The position numbers and the translations under genes were made by a program. 64,000 bases of DNA from Sulfitobacter maritimus (GTDB lineage: Bacteria > Pseudomonadota > Alphaproteobacteria > Rhodobacterales > Rhodobacteraceae). The stretch spans positions 79,261-143,260 of the forward strand of contig NZ_JABVBB010000032.1 of the NCBI RefSeq assembly GCF_013346665.1, written 5' to 3'. Under the pieces are notes generated by a model, which searched no databases, was not told the DNA's origin, and worked only from the letters and a program-made list of their open reading frames with translations. This document shows positions 23,001 through 31,359 of this stretch, in pieces. Within the stretch, counting starts at the first letter, position 1, and each line of letters begins with the position of its first letter.

Positions 23001-25316
23001 AAGAATTTCGCGGACCTCCTTCATGCTTTTCACCCGCAGCGACGCGGGGAACACCTGCACCCGGTTTTCTTCGCGGTTCAGAAGGTGCGCTTCTTCCAAC
23101 CAAGAGACCGCAGTCTTCACACGCGTATCGTCGGTATTGCTGTCCCGCTGGAAATCGCGATCTTTTTCTTCGTGAACAATTTCCCCAGGCGTCGCAACGA
23201 TCTCACCGCCTTTGCCAGTCCGAGAATCAAGGCGTCGCAGCGCCTTTAGGATCGCGGCGATCTCATGCCGTGCAAGGCGCGACCGCGCACTTAAGCTAAA
23301 CTGCCGATCAACGTCTTTGGTGTCGAACAAGAGAATGCAATTTGCCGGTTCACGATCCCGACCGGCGCGCCCCGCTTCTTGCAGATAATTTTCTAGCGAT
23401 CCCGGCACGTCGCCGTGAACCACCAAACGGATGTCCGGCTTATCCACCCCCATGCCAAAAGCATTGGTGGCGGCAATCACGCGCAGATTGCCCACGCGAA
23501 AGTTCTCTTGAATTTCTTGTTTGTCCTCAGCGCTCAGGCCTGCATGATATCGCTCAGCTGCAATGCCCTGTTGCTTTAGAAACTCTGCCACACGCTCTGT
23601 GGCGCTTCGAGTCGCGCAATAGACCACTGCACCTGAGGCTCCCTCGCGCGGAAGTTTGGACTCGATCGTATCGAGGATATCCGCCATCTTGGTTGCCCGC
23701 TGGGTTGGCAGCACCGCGAAGCTCAGATTTGAACGAGAGGCGCCACCGTCTATCAACGTCAATTCAGCGCCCAATCGCTCCTCGAAATGACTGCAAATAT
23801 CCTCTACCACGTCTGGTTTTGCTGTCGCAGTCAAACAAAGCACAGGAGCCGGTTCGTCGCCGGAGCTTTCCTTAATAAAGCGCGAAACGTAACGATAGTC
23901 AGGCCGGAAATCGTGCCCCCATTTAGACACGCAATGCGCCTCGTCCAGCACCCACAGGCCCACCTCGCGCTGCGACAGAACCGACCGAACCGTTGTGCTG
24001 CGCAATTGTTCGGGCGAAATGAGCAAGATGGCAGCGTCACCAAGCCGCACCTTATCGAGCGCAGCCTGACGCTCCGGCAACGACAAAAGGCCATTGATGG
24101 TGACCGCCGAAGAAATTCCTGCCCGTACCAAACCCTGGACCTGGTCTGCCATCAGGGCCACAAGCGGCGATATGACCACTGTCAAAGCCCCGGTCTTGTC
24201 GAACCGAGACAGCGCGGGGATCTGATAACAGATGGATTTGCCCGTGCCCGTCGGCAATATGCCCAACAGATGGTCGCCCTCCATAGCCGTGGCAACGATT
24301 TTTTCCTGAAGGGGACGTCCGTTTTCATCAGCTGGTTCAGGACGGAAACTTGCAAAGCCAAACCATCGTTCGAGGGCCCGGGTGGGATCATTATGCTCTG
24401 CGCAATAGGCACAGTGCGGATCACGACAATTCGTGTCTCTCAAGTCTCTGACGAGCCGTGCTGCGTCGCGGAATTGCGCCCGCACCCAAGGCGGCATAAC
24501 AGAATCCCCACCCGCGACCGAAATCCAAGCAAGGGCATATGCCATCGGCCAGCCCAGCCCAGTGTCCGAGAGCCGGTCGAGCACAGCGTCCACCTGCGCA
24601 CCGCATGCTGCCTCTTGCAACAACATCTGAATAGCTCTGTGCGCTTCCGCCTCAGTAGGGATGGATGCTCCGCGCAGATCGCTGAACAATCGATCGAACC
24701 CGCTGCTACCAGGACCCCGACAGCAAAGCCAATGATAGGCTATCATCGTCTCTGGCGACGACGCGTTCAGCGATACGAAGGCCTCAATTTGGTTGCGTAA
24801 GACCGCAAACACAAGACGCGCATCGAACTCAGGGTCGTTGACGTGTCCACTTTGAAGCCGCCCATCGTGGTAGTGTTTGACCAGCTTGTGATAAGGGTTG
24901 TTCGGGAAAGCCAAGGGGTTAAGCCATAGGGTATCGATCGGGCCTTCCGCGTACTTCGCAAAGCGCGGCGACACCGCCATAAGATGCGGCAGGTCGTGGC
25001 GCAGAATATTATGGCCAATGACACGCGCGAAACCCGCGCAGTATAAGTCAAGCTTTTTAAGCGCGGCCTTCAAATCACCTTTCCGATGGACAATCCCCTC
25101 TCCTCCACCTTCCGGCACGGCAGCGAAGGCGAATATTCGGGCTCCTTTAGGATCGACCTCCAAGTCAATCGACAAGCAGTGCGACAAGATCTCGAAAGGG
25201 TCCTGCGGCGTGTGAATACCGATATCGCCCCCCGCATCAGCCTTTGATGCCTCAGGCCGCTGTGGCCGAGCACGGGCAAAGGCTTTCGATATACCTCGTG
25301 AAATTAAATTTTTCAT
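20100..25316 (-). CDS. Giant exonuclease-RecQ-UvrD fusion helicase
   Basis: 1738 residues. (1) Residues about 47-172 resemble a DnaQ-type 3'-5' exonuclease: SIDLEVD (Asp51, Glu53), GHNILRHDLPHL and NDPEFDARLVF. (2) A Cys/His cluster C297-x4-C302-x2-C305-x2-H308 may bind zinc. (3) A RecQ SF2 core: PTGTGKS (355-361), LDEAHC, LTATAK, and QEAGRAGRD (646-654). (4) Winged-helix and HRDC-like middle regions (about 680-1040). (5) A complete SF1 UvrD/Rep helicase: LAGPGSGKT (1143-1151), VDEYQD (1265-1270), GDDDQNIY, TAHRAKGLEFDDV, YVAMTRARRN. All catalytic motifs look intact. It would be a DNA-processing enzyme with two opposite-family motors and a nuclease. It stands alone between IS debris and a CRISPR-like remnant, so a phage-defence or recombination role is inferred. 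Confidence 0.92.
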   Translation of the reverse strand: MKNLISRGISKAFARARPQRPEASKADAGGDIGIHTPQDPFEILSHCLSIDLEVDPKGARIFAFAAVPEGGGEGIVHRKGDLKAALKKLDLYCAGFARVIGHNILRHDLPHLMAVSPRFAKYAEGPIDTLWLNPLAFPNNPYHKLVKHYHDGRLQSGHVNDPEFDARLVFAVLRNQIEAFVSLNASSPETMIAYHWLCCRGPGSSGFDRLFSDLRGASIPTEAEAHRAIQMLLQEAACGAQVDAVLDRLSDTGLGWPMAYALAWISVAGGDSVMPPWVRAQFRDAARLVRDLRDTNCRDPHCAYCAEHNDPTRALERWFGFASFRPEPADENGRPLQEKIVATAMEGDHLLGILPTGTGKSICYQIPALSRFDKTGALTVVISPLVALMADQVQGLVRAGISSAVTINGLLSLPERQAALDKVRLGDAAILLISPEQLRSTTVRSVLSQREVGLWVLDEAHCVSKWGHDFRPDYRYVSRFIKESSGDEPAPVLCLTATAKPDVVEDICSHFEERLGAELTLIDGGASRSNLSFAVLPTQRATKMADILDTIESKLPREGASGAVVYCATRSATERVAEFLKQQGIAAERYHAGLSAEDKQEIQENFRVGNLRVIAATNAFGMGVDKPDIRLVVHGDVPGSLENYLQEAGRAGRDREPANCILLFDTKDVDRQFSLSARSRLARHEIAAILKALRRLDSRTGKGGEIVATPGEIVHEEKDRDFQRDSNTDDTRVKTAVSWLEEAHLLNREENRVQVFPASLRVKSMKEVREILAAAELTERRRTDLAAIVQHIINAPQEDGITTDELCGVSGLTVSGVRKALADLEALGIAKDDTNITIFVHVRIENASPKRFEAASRLEADLIAILREQAPDAEINEAWPCHLASVAQALREEGHASVRPDIVEGLLRGIAQDGRDMDGGRGNIGLRKVSKGSLLVRMQRSWSVIEQTAQLRRQAAERLVSYLIDKVQAGVKGKDIAVETTLGDFLAAINSDALLRASVNDPSKLMDRALLWLHEQQVVTLGKGLSVFRSAMTLHINSKGGGFTTQHFAPLEDHYSEQTVQTHVMAAYAAKGMDDIGTAQRLAHDYFSLDQADFMKAWMPGRMSEFRRQATPQSYAEIVSELGNSTQEQIVRDDREQTNVLVLAGPGSGKTRVLVHRVAYLVRIKREDPNGILILAYNRHAASEIRERLRRLIGDDARFVTVLTIHALAMRLVGASFVGRAGQDDPDFGTLLTDATRLLRGDGLDKVEAEALRETLIQGFRWILVDEYQDVGPEEYALIAAVAGRSIDDPDQRISLFAVGDDDQNIYAFAGASVRHIRQFEQDYSAKPVFLTDNYRSSKNIISAANAVIDGSRERMKTGHKIAVDQSRQKDPAGGIMESLDPVAQGRVQILGCPAGNDFQALAAISEMIRLSKLIPDWSWKGAAIISRDWRRLLPVRDFAEAHGIPVEMANENLPGLWRTREMRMFIDSLRERRVARAGVRDLTETLNAIPLSRWTDRIGEGLGQLAREIDGKALPTPDVIEWFAEWSKDSWGEQRGLKLLTAHRAKGLEFDDVVIMDGGWERPSRNEDQDAPRRLFYVAMTRARRNLIVMSNDNHEYLPTVSPSVITRQVVPDLASVPGPRRFFQSPEMKMVDLSFAGRQGDRHAVHSAIAQAQVGAPIRLSSIGDRWQIEDVQGRPLGRMSKAFAPPVGTKFVTGEIAAIIHWRKEDAGERFHHLLKRASWEVVVPELVFEEVKGE

Positions 25317-25562
25317 ACTCGCAAGTTAGTGCTACTTTTAAGGAGCGGAACCATCGGAAGACATTTGACCAGAGATGTTCACACGATGCTATGTCATAAT
25401 TCCTAGGTGTGGCCAGTTGCTCTTAACTTCGGACATGGTGTCATGAGAATTTCCAGACCACCGGTTGCACAATCGCTTTCCACTACTCACCTCAAAGAAA
25501 ACCCTCATCGCTGAAGGTACTTTTAGCTACTGTTTTCCAGCTTTGAACGCCCTATGGAAAAA

Positions 25563-25590
25563 GGGCTGCTTCGATTTCTCGAAGCAGCCC
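25563..25590 (-). terminator. Rho-independent terminator
   Basis: A perfect 12-bp stem GGGCTGCTTCGA/TCGAAGCAGCCC with a 4-base loop is followed on the minus strand by TTTTTCC. It would end leftward transcripts coming from the CRISPR-like repeats or the H-NS-like gene, about 250 bp before the helicase start. Confidence 0.8.
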
Positions 25591-25658
25591 TACCGATTGT
25601 CTACCGGTTTCTTCCATTGCCATTTTCGATGGCTATTTAGGTAAACTCTACCACCATT

Positions 25659-25734
25659 ATTTCAATCCACGTGCCCGAAGGCACGAAAGTTCGTCGTTCA
25701 AGCGCATTTTAATCCACGTGCCCGAAGTCACGAA
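25659..25734 (-). repeat. Vestigial type I-C-like CRISPR repeat pair
   Basis: On the minus strand, 25687-25659 reads TTCGTGCCTTCGGGCACG then TGGATTGAAAT. The other unit (25734-25706) differs at two bases. The small hairpin (CGTGCC/GGCACG) and the 3' end GTGGATTGAAAT are the hallmarks of type I-C repeats. Only 18 bases separate the two units (period 47 rather than about 66), and no cas gene is in the window. I read it as a collapsed array remnant rather than an active array. Confidence 0.6.
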
Positions 25735-26075
25735 TTTGACCTTCACAACCTGTTGCCGCTCCAGTCGATAAGAAACTACGTCTTAGGATCTCACGCTTCA
25801 AGAGCCGCCACGATTTTTTTTAGAAAACTGCTCTGAGCCGCTCGAAGATGCGCCCCGACGGTAGGTTAGTCTATCAGCTGGCGACCAGAGGTGTTTGGAA
25901 CCAAGGCAGAGGCGTCGTTCTGATCATGGCGCACCACTCCCTTGACACCCGATGTGCCAAAAGTGGACTGCATGGCCTTGACGGGGCGCCTACCAAAAAG
26001 ATGAGCGCCAAGGGAAATCGTCCCCGGTCTGACAATCCTCAGCCCCCCCCCCACCGACCCGCAACAGCACGCCCC
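25735..26075. other. Intergenic region without recognisable gene
   Basis: Between the CRISPR-like repeats and the H-NS-like gene I see no coding sequence with family resemblance. A run of ten C residues with one A near 26042-26053 follows the H-NS stop region. The open frames here look like chance frames. Confidence 0.4.
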
Positions 26076-26423
26076 TCAGCGTGCAATGCGCATTGCGTCC
26101 CGCTCTGTTCCCCTAGCGATCTGATCGCGATACCAGTTGGGCTGCCGCCCCTTACCGGTCCATGTCTGTCTGGTATTTTCCGGGTTGGCAAAAACCGGCT
26201 TTGAAGGCTTTCTTGCCGTCTTTTTCTTCTGTTTCGGTTTTGCACCTTCCGCTTCAGATATGTCGTCCAAAGAGAACCCATACTCAGCAACAGCTCGAGC
26301 AGCTGCTTTTTTCGCTTCTCGATGATCTCGCGCCGTAGCCGCGGCCAAAGCCTTTTTTACGTCTTTCAAGAGCTTTTCCAGCTCCTTGCGTGACATTGTT
26401 TTCAGTTCATCTTTTGCAAACAT
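26076..26423 (-). CDS. H-NS-like nucleoid protein (HvrA type)
   Basis: 115 residues. Residues 5-50 form the helical oligomerisation region (MSRKELEKLLKDVKKALAAA). After a Lys-rich linker comes the DNA-binding motif WTGKGRQPNW (88-97), a clear match to the H-NS C-terminal core 'TW.G.GR.P.W'. Alphaproteobacterial members such as HvrA and Bv3F bind A+T-rich DNA and silence or tune horizontally acquired genes. Located amid mobile DNA, it may silence this island (inference). Preceded by a normal spacing GAAACTTAC region without a strong RBS; the ATG is the first in frame. Confidence 0.88.
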   Translation of the reverse strand: MFAKDELKTMSRKELEKLLKDVKKALAAATARDHREAKKAAARAVAEYGFSLDDISEAEGAKPKQKKKTARKPSKPVFANPENTRQTWTGKGRQPNWYRDQIARGTERDAMRIAR

Positions 26424-26715
26424 GTAAGTTTCCCCATTTTCGGTGTGCTGGCGCGATCAGTCAGAGCGCTTGTCAAACATTCTATCCAACCCAGCAACAC
26501 CGTGTAATGATAAAGGCTTAGAGCGCCCATAACATCTTGTGGTTGTGAATTACCTAAACGCCAAAGAGATGACTAATATCAATATGTAGCTTGGGCGTAT
26601 CTTAGAGGCGGTATTATTCTGCTCTATAAGGGCCATAGTAGATATATATTGACTTGGAAAATGAGACAGATGACTCTGATATTTACAGCTCACCTTGGTC
26701 GAAGGAGTCTTTTTT

Positions 26716-27198
26716 ATGTTCCGCCAGAATGCATGGCTTGCTCGTATTTTCCTAGCCGCTTTGCCAGTCAGCGCTATGGCTGACCCTTTGCCGCCGGGCG
26801 CCAGAACCCCCGCGCCTCAGCAAATCATGGCCGCCTATATGGGAAAAACGGCGATATGGACGGAAAATTGCGAAGGGGGCATCTATTTTGGCCCCAATAA
26901 TCAAGCGCGGGCTTGGTGCGCTCAAAACAACACAAGCTTAGGGGCGGGAAAGTGGAGCGTCGATGCCTATGGACGCATGTGTCACGAACTCACATGGTAC
27001 TGGCCGAACAACGGGCGAGCGGGCCGCTCCGCCGGCGAAAGCAGCTGTATTCAGCATGTCGTAGACCGCTTTGACCGTGTTTGGCGCAACTATCCTGGGC
27101 AAACCGATTGGTGGCCTGTCAAAGGCGATCCGAACTTGGTCCGCGGCTATACGTTCAGAGACGAGATCAGTGCAACGCAGAGAAAGCTCGGCATATGA
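26716..27198 (+). CDS. Secreted DUF995-family protein
   Basis: 160 residues from ATG 26716, which has AAGGAG eight bases upstream; the in-frame TTG at 26695 is less likely. Signal peptide MFRQNAWLARIFLAALPVSA with cleavage after 'SAMA'. The mature part contains 'WTENCEGGIYFGPNNQARAW', 'GRMCHELTWYWPN' and several Cys likely to pair in the periplasm, in line with DUF995. Function of the family is unknown; it is common in Rhodobacterales near envelope polysaccharide genes. Monocistronic, with an A+T-rich upstream region (26560-26690). Confidence 0.7.
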   Translation: MFRQNAWLARIFLAALPVSAMADPLPPGARTPAPQQIMAAYMGKTAIWTENCEGGIYFGPNNQARAWCAQNNTSLGAGKWSVDAYGRMCHELTWYWPNNGRAGRSAGESSCIQHVVDRFDRVWRNYPGQTDWWPVKGDPNLVRGYTFRDEISATQRKLGI

Positions 27199-27885
27199 AG
27201 CTCTCTCGTATACTTCGGGTCAAATGCCAACTTGGATAAGATGACCCGGCAAAAAGCTGATGACCCTGCTGGCATCATGCAAGCTTCCATTCCTTCAAAG
27301 CGTCCATATCGAAAATTGGGCATGAGGCACGGATTTTCATCCGCCCTTATGCGCGTGGAAAACGCTTGGGGGGGGAAAGACCGCGCATTAGAATGATCTG
27401 ATTGAAGCTAATATATGAACGGCTACAGCCGAAGCTGTAGCCGTTACTGGGACGGCCAAGGGCTGTAGGATCCAAGGCCGCGTTTCAAAATGTTCGGCGG
27501 CAGGGAACTTGTCAATGATTCTCCATCTTCCGCGAATCAACTTGGCTGGCGCCTCTCTCCTTCATCACCAGTCCACTCCAAAGTGAGCCAACGTTTTCCG
27601 AGAAGAAACAGTAGCACAATCTTAGATTGCAAATTGGGCCTAAATTGTGCAATTGGGTGACTTGTTCCTGCCTCAATTTATACTGGTAGCTGCATAGATG
27701 TTGCGGCTACGCGGGCCATTCGGTCCGGAACCCCCAGTCGCCTACCAGTGATATTTGAGTGATCCATCCAGGCCCGACGGCCCCATTCCAACAGGAGCGG
27801 GATCAGCTCCTTAGGCAGGTCGCTCCTCATTGGAAGGCTTCATTCGGTTCTTTGCCTCACGCGCTTCTATGCGGGGGAGCGGAAG
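27199..27885. other. Long intergenic region with hairpin and inverted repeat
   Basis: This 687-bp gap precedes the synthase gene. It contains a perfect 12-bp stem AACGGCTACAGC/GCTGTAGCCGTT with a 4-base loop (27418-27445), possibly a terminator lacking a T-run. It also holds a spaced inverted repeat GCACAAT (27614-27620)/ATTGTGC (27644-27650) in an A+T-rich tract that could be an operator and promoter for the synthase. No credible ORF. Confidence 0.4.
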
Positions 27886-30800
27886 ATGCGAATGTTCAAA
27901 TCAAGCCATTGGAAAGAACCAGCCAAGAAGAGCGCAAAGAGGCAGCGTGGATACCATGAGCCTCGCATCAACCGAGGTCTGGCTGACCGCGTTTTTCTGG
28001 ATCCCAGCCGCAAGAGAAAATCTCGCGTTCTCCTATCCGCCAGCACAGTTGCGATTGGGGTAGTTGCTTGGCTGATGCTCTTTGCCATGACCGTGGGCTC
28101 GGATGGGGGGCTGGAAGCCGCTTTGCCCGAACCCATCGGCGCGTTGAAAGGACGCACCACGGCATCAGACCCCCGTGCCTTTTCCTTGCGCCAAACAGAT
28201 CAGAACCCCAATCTTGCGCCGATCGATCTTCACGCTCAGCAGGAAGCGCAGAAGTACCAGTGCTCTACAACTGGTAAGGAAGAAGGGTCACCTTCAGCGC
28301 CCAATCAAACGCAGAAAGTATTTGCAGTTGTACCTGCCGACCTTCCTTGGGCAGCCAAGTCCCTCGACGAAAGCTGTGGTACTCTCCATGTGGTTCTGCC
28401 CACATGGTTTCATCTGACAACCACAAAGGGCAGGGTCGAAGTGCGCGGCGTCACTGAAGAAACCCGCGATTCTCTGTGGGAATATGCGGCTCAGAACCCG
28501 TCCCTGAAAGTGATGCCCATACTTCAGATCGATCCGGCGACTTCGCGGCTTCTGACCACTGAGGGTGGACCTGAGACGGTCACAACAGCGCTTGGGAATT
28601 TTTTCAGCCTACAGCCAGCAGAAAACCCTGTGGAGGGTTTCTGCCTAGATGCAAGGCCGCTTACCTCTCTGCGAGAGAATGTATTCAGCACGCTCAGCCG
28701 CCAAGTCACCACAGACTTGAACGAACGAGAGCTGGCATCCTGCGTGAAGCTGCCCAGTAGTGCGTCCGATAGCCTGCTGGTCATTGCCAACCGCTTTTTT
28801 GATACCGTGATCGTTAATGGCTATCAGGAGTATTGGCTCGGATCTGCGCCCCAGCCCCTTGCCGACAAACATTGGTTTGATCGCCATATCGCATCGCTTC
28901 AAAGACACGTCGCGCCCGGCAAGCTTGTTATTGAGCTTGGCACGCATGCTGTCGATTGGATCTCTGGGCGCCCGCGCCCAGAGATCCAATCCTTCGCCAA
29001 GATAATGACTGCGCTTGCTGATCAAGAGAAGCAGCCGGAGTTTGCCGCTGCAGTAGGTAATACGCGCGCGAGCTATGTAGACGGCCAAGGCCGCCAGCAC
29101 CGGACGTGGATGCTGGAGGCCGCTTCTGCGCATAACCAAATTCTGAACTTGCAGGACCGTGGGGTAACCGCATTTGGTCTTAGCGGGCTAGGCTATGAAG
29201 ATCCGGGAATATGGGCGGTCATCGACCAAACCACACGAGGGCGCGGCCTTGAGCGCGAGAGCCTCCAAAATATCGTTTTGTCGAACTACGTGGAGCTTCT
29301 GGGGGACGGGCCCTTTGTGGCACCGGTCTCGATGCCCCAAGTGGGAAAGCGCCTGATAGAATTCACCGATACCGGCAAGATTTCGGCGGTCTCCTATGAG
29401 GCGCTTCCGCGAGCCAGTATCGTTCAACTCTATGGGGGAGGGGCGCCCAACCAAGTTGTTCTGACTTTTGATGATGGGCCGCATCCAAAGCATACACCCG
29501 CCGCCCTGGACATTTTGAAAGAGACCCAGACGCCGGGATCTTTCTTCGTTCTGGGCAACAGCGCAGTAGCTGCGCCGGATTTGGTTACGCGCATTCTGAC
29601 AGAGGGGCATGAACTGGGCTCTCACACTTACTCACACCCGAACATGGGAAAGGTCTCGGCAGCCCGCGCGAAGGTAGAGATCAACTCTACACAGCTGCTG
29701 CTCAACGGCATAACAGGCAAAAACATGCGGCTTTACCGTGAGCCTTACATGCGCAGCGGAGGGCCGATAACCTCCAAAGAAGTCGCTTCTCTCATGCCTT
29801 TGGAGAAAGCAGGATACATTATCGCGGGCATGGATATCGTCCCCCGCGATTGGATCACGCAAACTGCCGATGAGCTTGCCGATGAGATCATCCGACAGGT
29901 GGAGATCAATGCCGGCGGTGTTGTTCTGTTGCATGACGGAGGAGGGGACCAAAGCCAGACCGTGGCGGCCCTACCGCGGGTGATCTCCGAACTCCGCGAA
30001 CAGGGATATACATTCACCACTTTGGGAGAGCTCTTGGGTGCGCCGCCGGACCTGCTCATGCCCGAAGGGAGTCGCGTAACATCGACCTTCGGCAACATGT
30101 CTTTTCTGGCGATCGGAAGCAGTTGGTCTCTTCTAAAAATCGCGTTCTGGTCTGTCTTCGCCATCGGGATTTTCCGCTCGGTGGGTCTTTTGCTGCTGGC
30201 CACAAAGCGCAAACGCCATGTTACGTCTCCGACAAAAGACACGCCTTCCGTCACGATTGTCATACCTGCATACAACGAAGGGAAGGTCATCGAAAAATGT
30301 ATCCGGGAGGCCCTCTACTCCGACTACCCCGACTTCGACATTATCGTTGTAGATGATGGTTCGACCGACAACACTTACGAGAAGGCGATCAGTTTCGCGC
30401 ATCATCCGCTCGTGACCGTTCTGAGACAGCCCAATCGGGGCAAAGCCGCCGCGCTCAACGCAGCACTCAATGAATCCCAATGCGAGGTTTTGATCTGCAT
30501 TGACGCGGATTCACAGATCGCACCTGATGCCGTCGGGCTGTTGGCAACCCATTTCGATGACCCTCAAGTGGGCGCTGTGGCCGGACGGGTCGTGGTCGGC
30601 AACCGCGGCAATCTCCTCACGCGCCTGCAGGCACTGGAGTATATCACGGCGCAAGCTGTCGAGCGCCGCGCCAAGGAATATCTCAATGCCATCACGGTTG
30701 TGCCCGGAGCGATTGGTGCATGGCGCGCCACGGCACTTATGGAAGCTGGCATTTTTTCTACCGAAACGCTGACCGAAGATGCCGATATGACAATGGCAAT

Positions 30801-31359
30801 GCTGCGATCAGATTATCAGGTCATTTATGAAGACCGCGCTGTGGCCCTTACGGAAGCCCCCACACCCCTCAGGGCTTTGATGACCCAACGTCTGCGTTGG
30901 TCCCTGGGCATGATGCAGGCGGGTTGGAAACACCTAGGTGCCATAGGAGAACGCCGCAGCTTGGGTCTCGTGGCGCTTCCGGATTTGGCGATCTTCGGCT
31001 ACCTGATGCCCTTCATCGCACCTCTGGCAGACCTGTTTCTCATACTTCTCCTTGTAGAGTTTTTCATGACCTTTGGAGCCACAGAACAGGATTACGCAGA
31101 TCTTCTGACCAACCCATTGCTGATTGCATATCTTGCTTTGCCAGCGCTGGAAATTTTGAGCGCCGTTATCGCGTTTCGGTTCGACCCCAAGGAAGACCGA
31201 AGCTTGCTGCTTTTGCTCCCCTTGCAACGCGTTTATTATCGTCAGGTTCTCTATATTTGCGTGATCCAAGCCGTCTGGCGGGCGGCAACAGGATCCTTGG
31301 CCTCTTGGGGCCGCATGACCCGTGTGGGATACAGATTTGAGCAGGCGAAGCTGACGTGA
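27886..31359 (+). CDS. GH18-like/NodB deacetylase/GT2 fusion polysaccharide synthase
   Basis: 1157 residues; GGGGGAG precedes ATG 27886. Order: basic cytoplasmic start; membrane helix 46-68; a GH18-like periplasmic region (about 140-500) without a clear DxxDxDxE motif, so perhaps binding only; a NodB polysaccharide deacetylase with TFDDGPHPKHT (527-537), SHTYSH (579-584) and LLHDGGG; membrane helices about 737-773; a GT2 synthase with VDDGSTDNT (822-830), DADS (873-876), TEDAD (963-967) and QRLRW (1001-1005); and C-terminal membrane helices (1031-1095). It would polymerise a hexose or N-acetylhexosamine polymer and deacetylate it in one membrane protein, as PgaC and PgaB do separately. Its TGA overlaps the next gene's GTG (GTGA), so the two are coupled. 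Polymer identity is inferred. Confidence 0.9.
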   Translation: MRMFKSSHWKEPAKKSAKRQRGYHEPRINRGLADRVFLDPSRKRKSRVLLSASTVAIGVVAWLMLFAMTVGSDGGLEAALPEPIGALKGRTTASDPRAFSLRQTDQNPNLAPIDLHAQQEAQKYQCSTTGKEEGSPSAPNQTQKVFAVVPADLPWAAKSLDESCGTLHVVLPTWFHLTTTKGRVEVRGVTEETRDSLWEYAAQNPSLKVMPILQIDPATSRLLTTEGGPETVTTALGNFFSLQPAENPVEGFCLDARPLTSLRENVFSTLSRQVTTDLNERELASCVKLPSSASDSLLVIANRFFDTVIVNGYQEYWLGSAPQPLADKHWFDRHIASLQRHVAPGKLVIELGTHAVDWISGRPRPEIQSFAKIMTALADQEKQPEFAAAVGNTRASYVDGQGRQHRTWMLEAASAHNQILNLQDRGVTAFGLSGLGYEDPGIWAVIDQTTRGRGLERESLQNIVLSNYVELLGDGPFVAPVSMPQVGKRLIEFTDTGKISAVSYEALPRASIVQLYGGGAPNQVVLTFDDGPHPKHTPAALDILKETQTPGSFFVLGNSAVAAPDLVTRILTEGHELGSHTYSHPNMGKVSAARAKVEINSTQLLLNGITGKNMRLYREPYMRSGGPITSKEVASLMPLEKAGYIIAGMDIVPRDWITQTADELADEIIRQVEINAGGVVLLHDGGGDQSQTVAALPRVISELREQGYTFTTLGELLGAPPDLLMPEGSRVTSTFGNMSFLAIGSSWSLLKIAFWSVFAIGIFRSVGLLLLATKRKRHVTSPTKDTPSVTIVIPAYNEGKVIEKCIREALYSDYPDFDIIVVDDGSTDNTYEKAISFAHHPLVTVLRQPNRGKAAALNAALNESQCEVLICIDADSQIAPDAVGLLATHFDDPQVGAVAGRVVVGNRGNLLTRLQALEYITAQAVERRAKEYLNAITVVPGAIGAWRATALMEAGIFSTETLTEDADMTMAMLRSDYQVIYEDRAVALTEAPTPLRALMTQRLRWSLGMMQAGWKHLGAIGERRSLGLVALPDLAIFGYLMPFIAPLADLFLILLLVEFFMTFGATEQDYADLLTNPLLIAYLALPALEILSAVIAFRFDPKEDRSLLLLLPLQRVYYRQVLYICVIQAVWRAATGSLASWGRMTRVGYRFEQAKLT

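Noticed and set aside
25659..25734. Calling a functional CRISPR array
   Set aside because: Only two units, one degenerate, with an 18-base gap instead of a normal spacer, and no cas genes in 64 kb. Reported as a vestigial repeat only.
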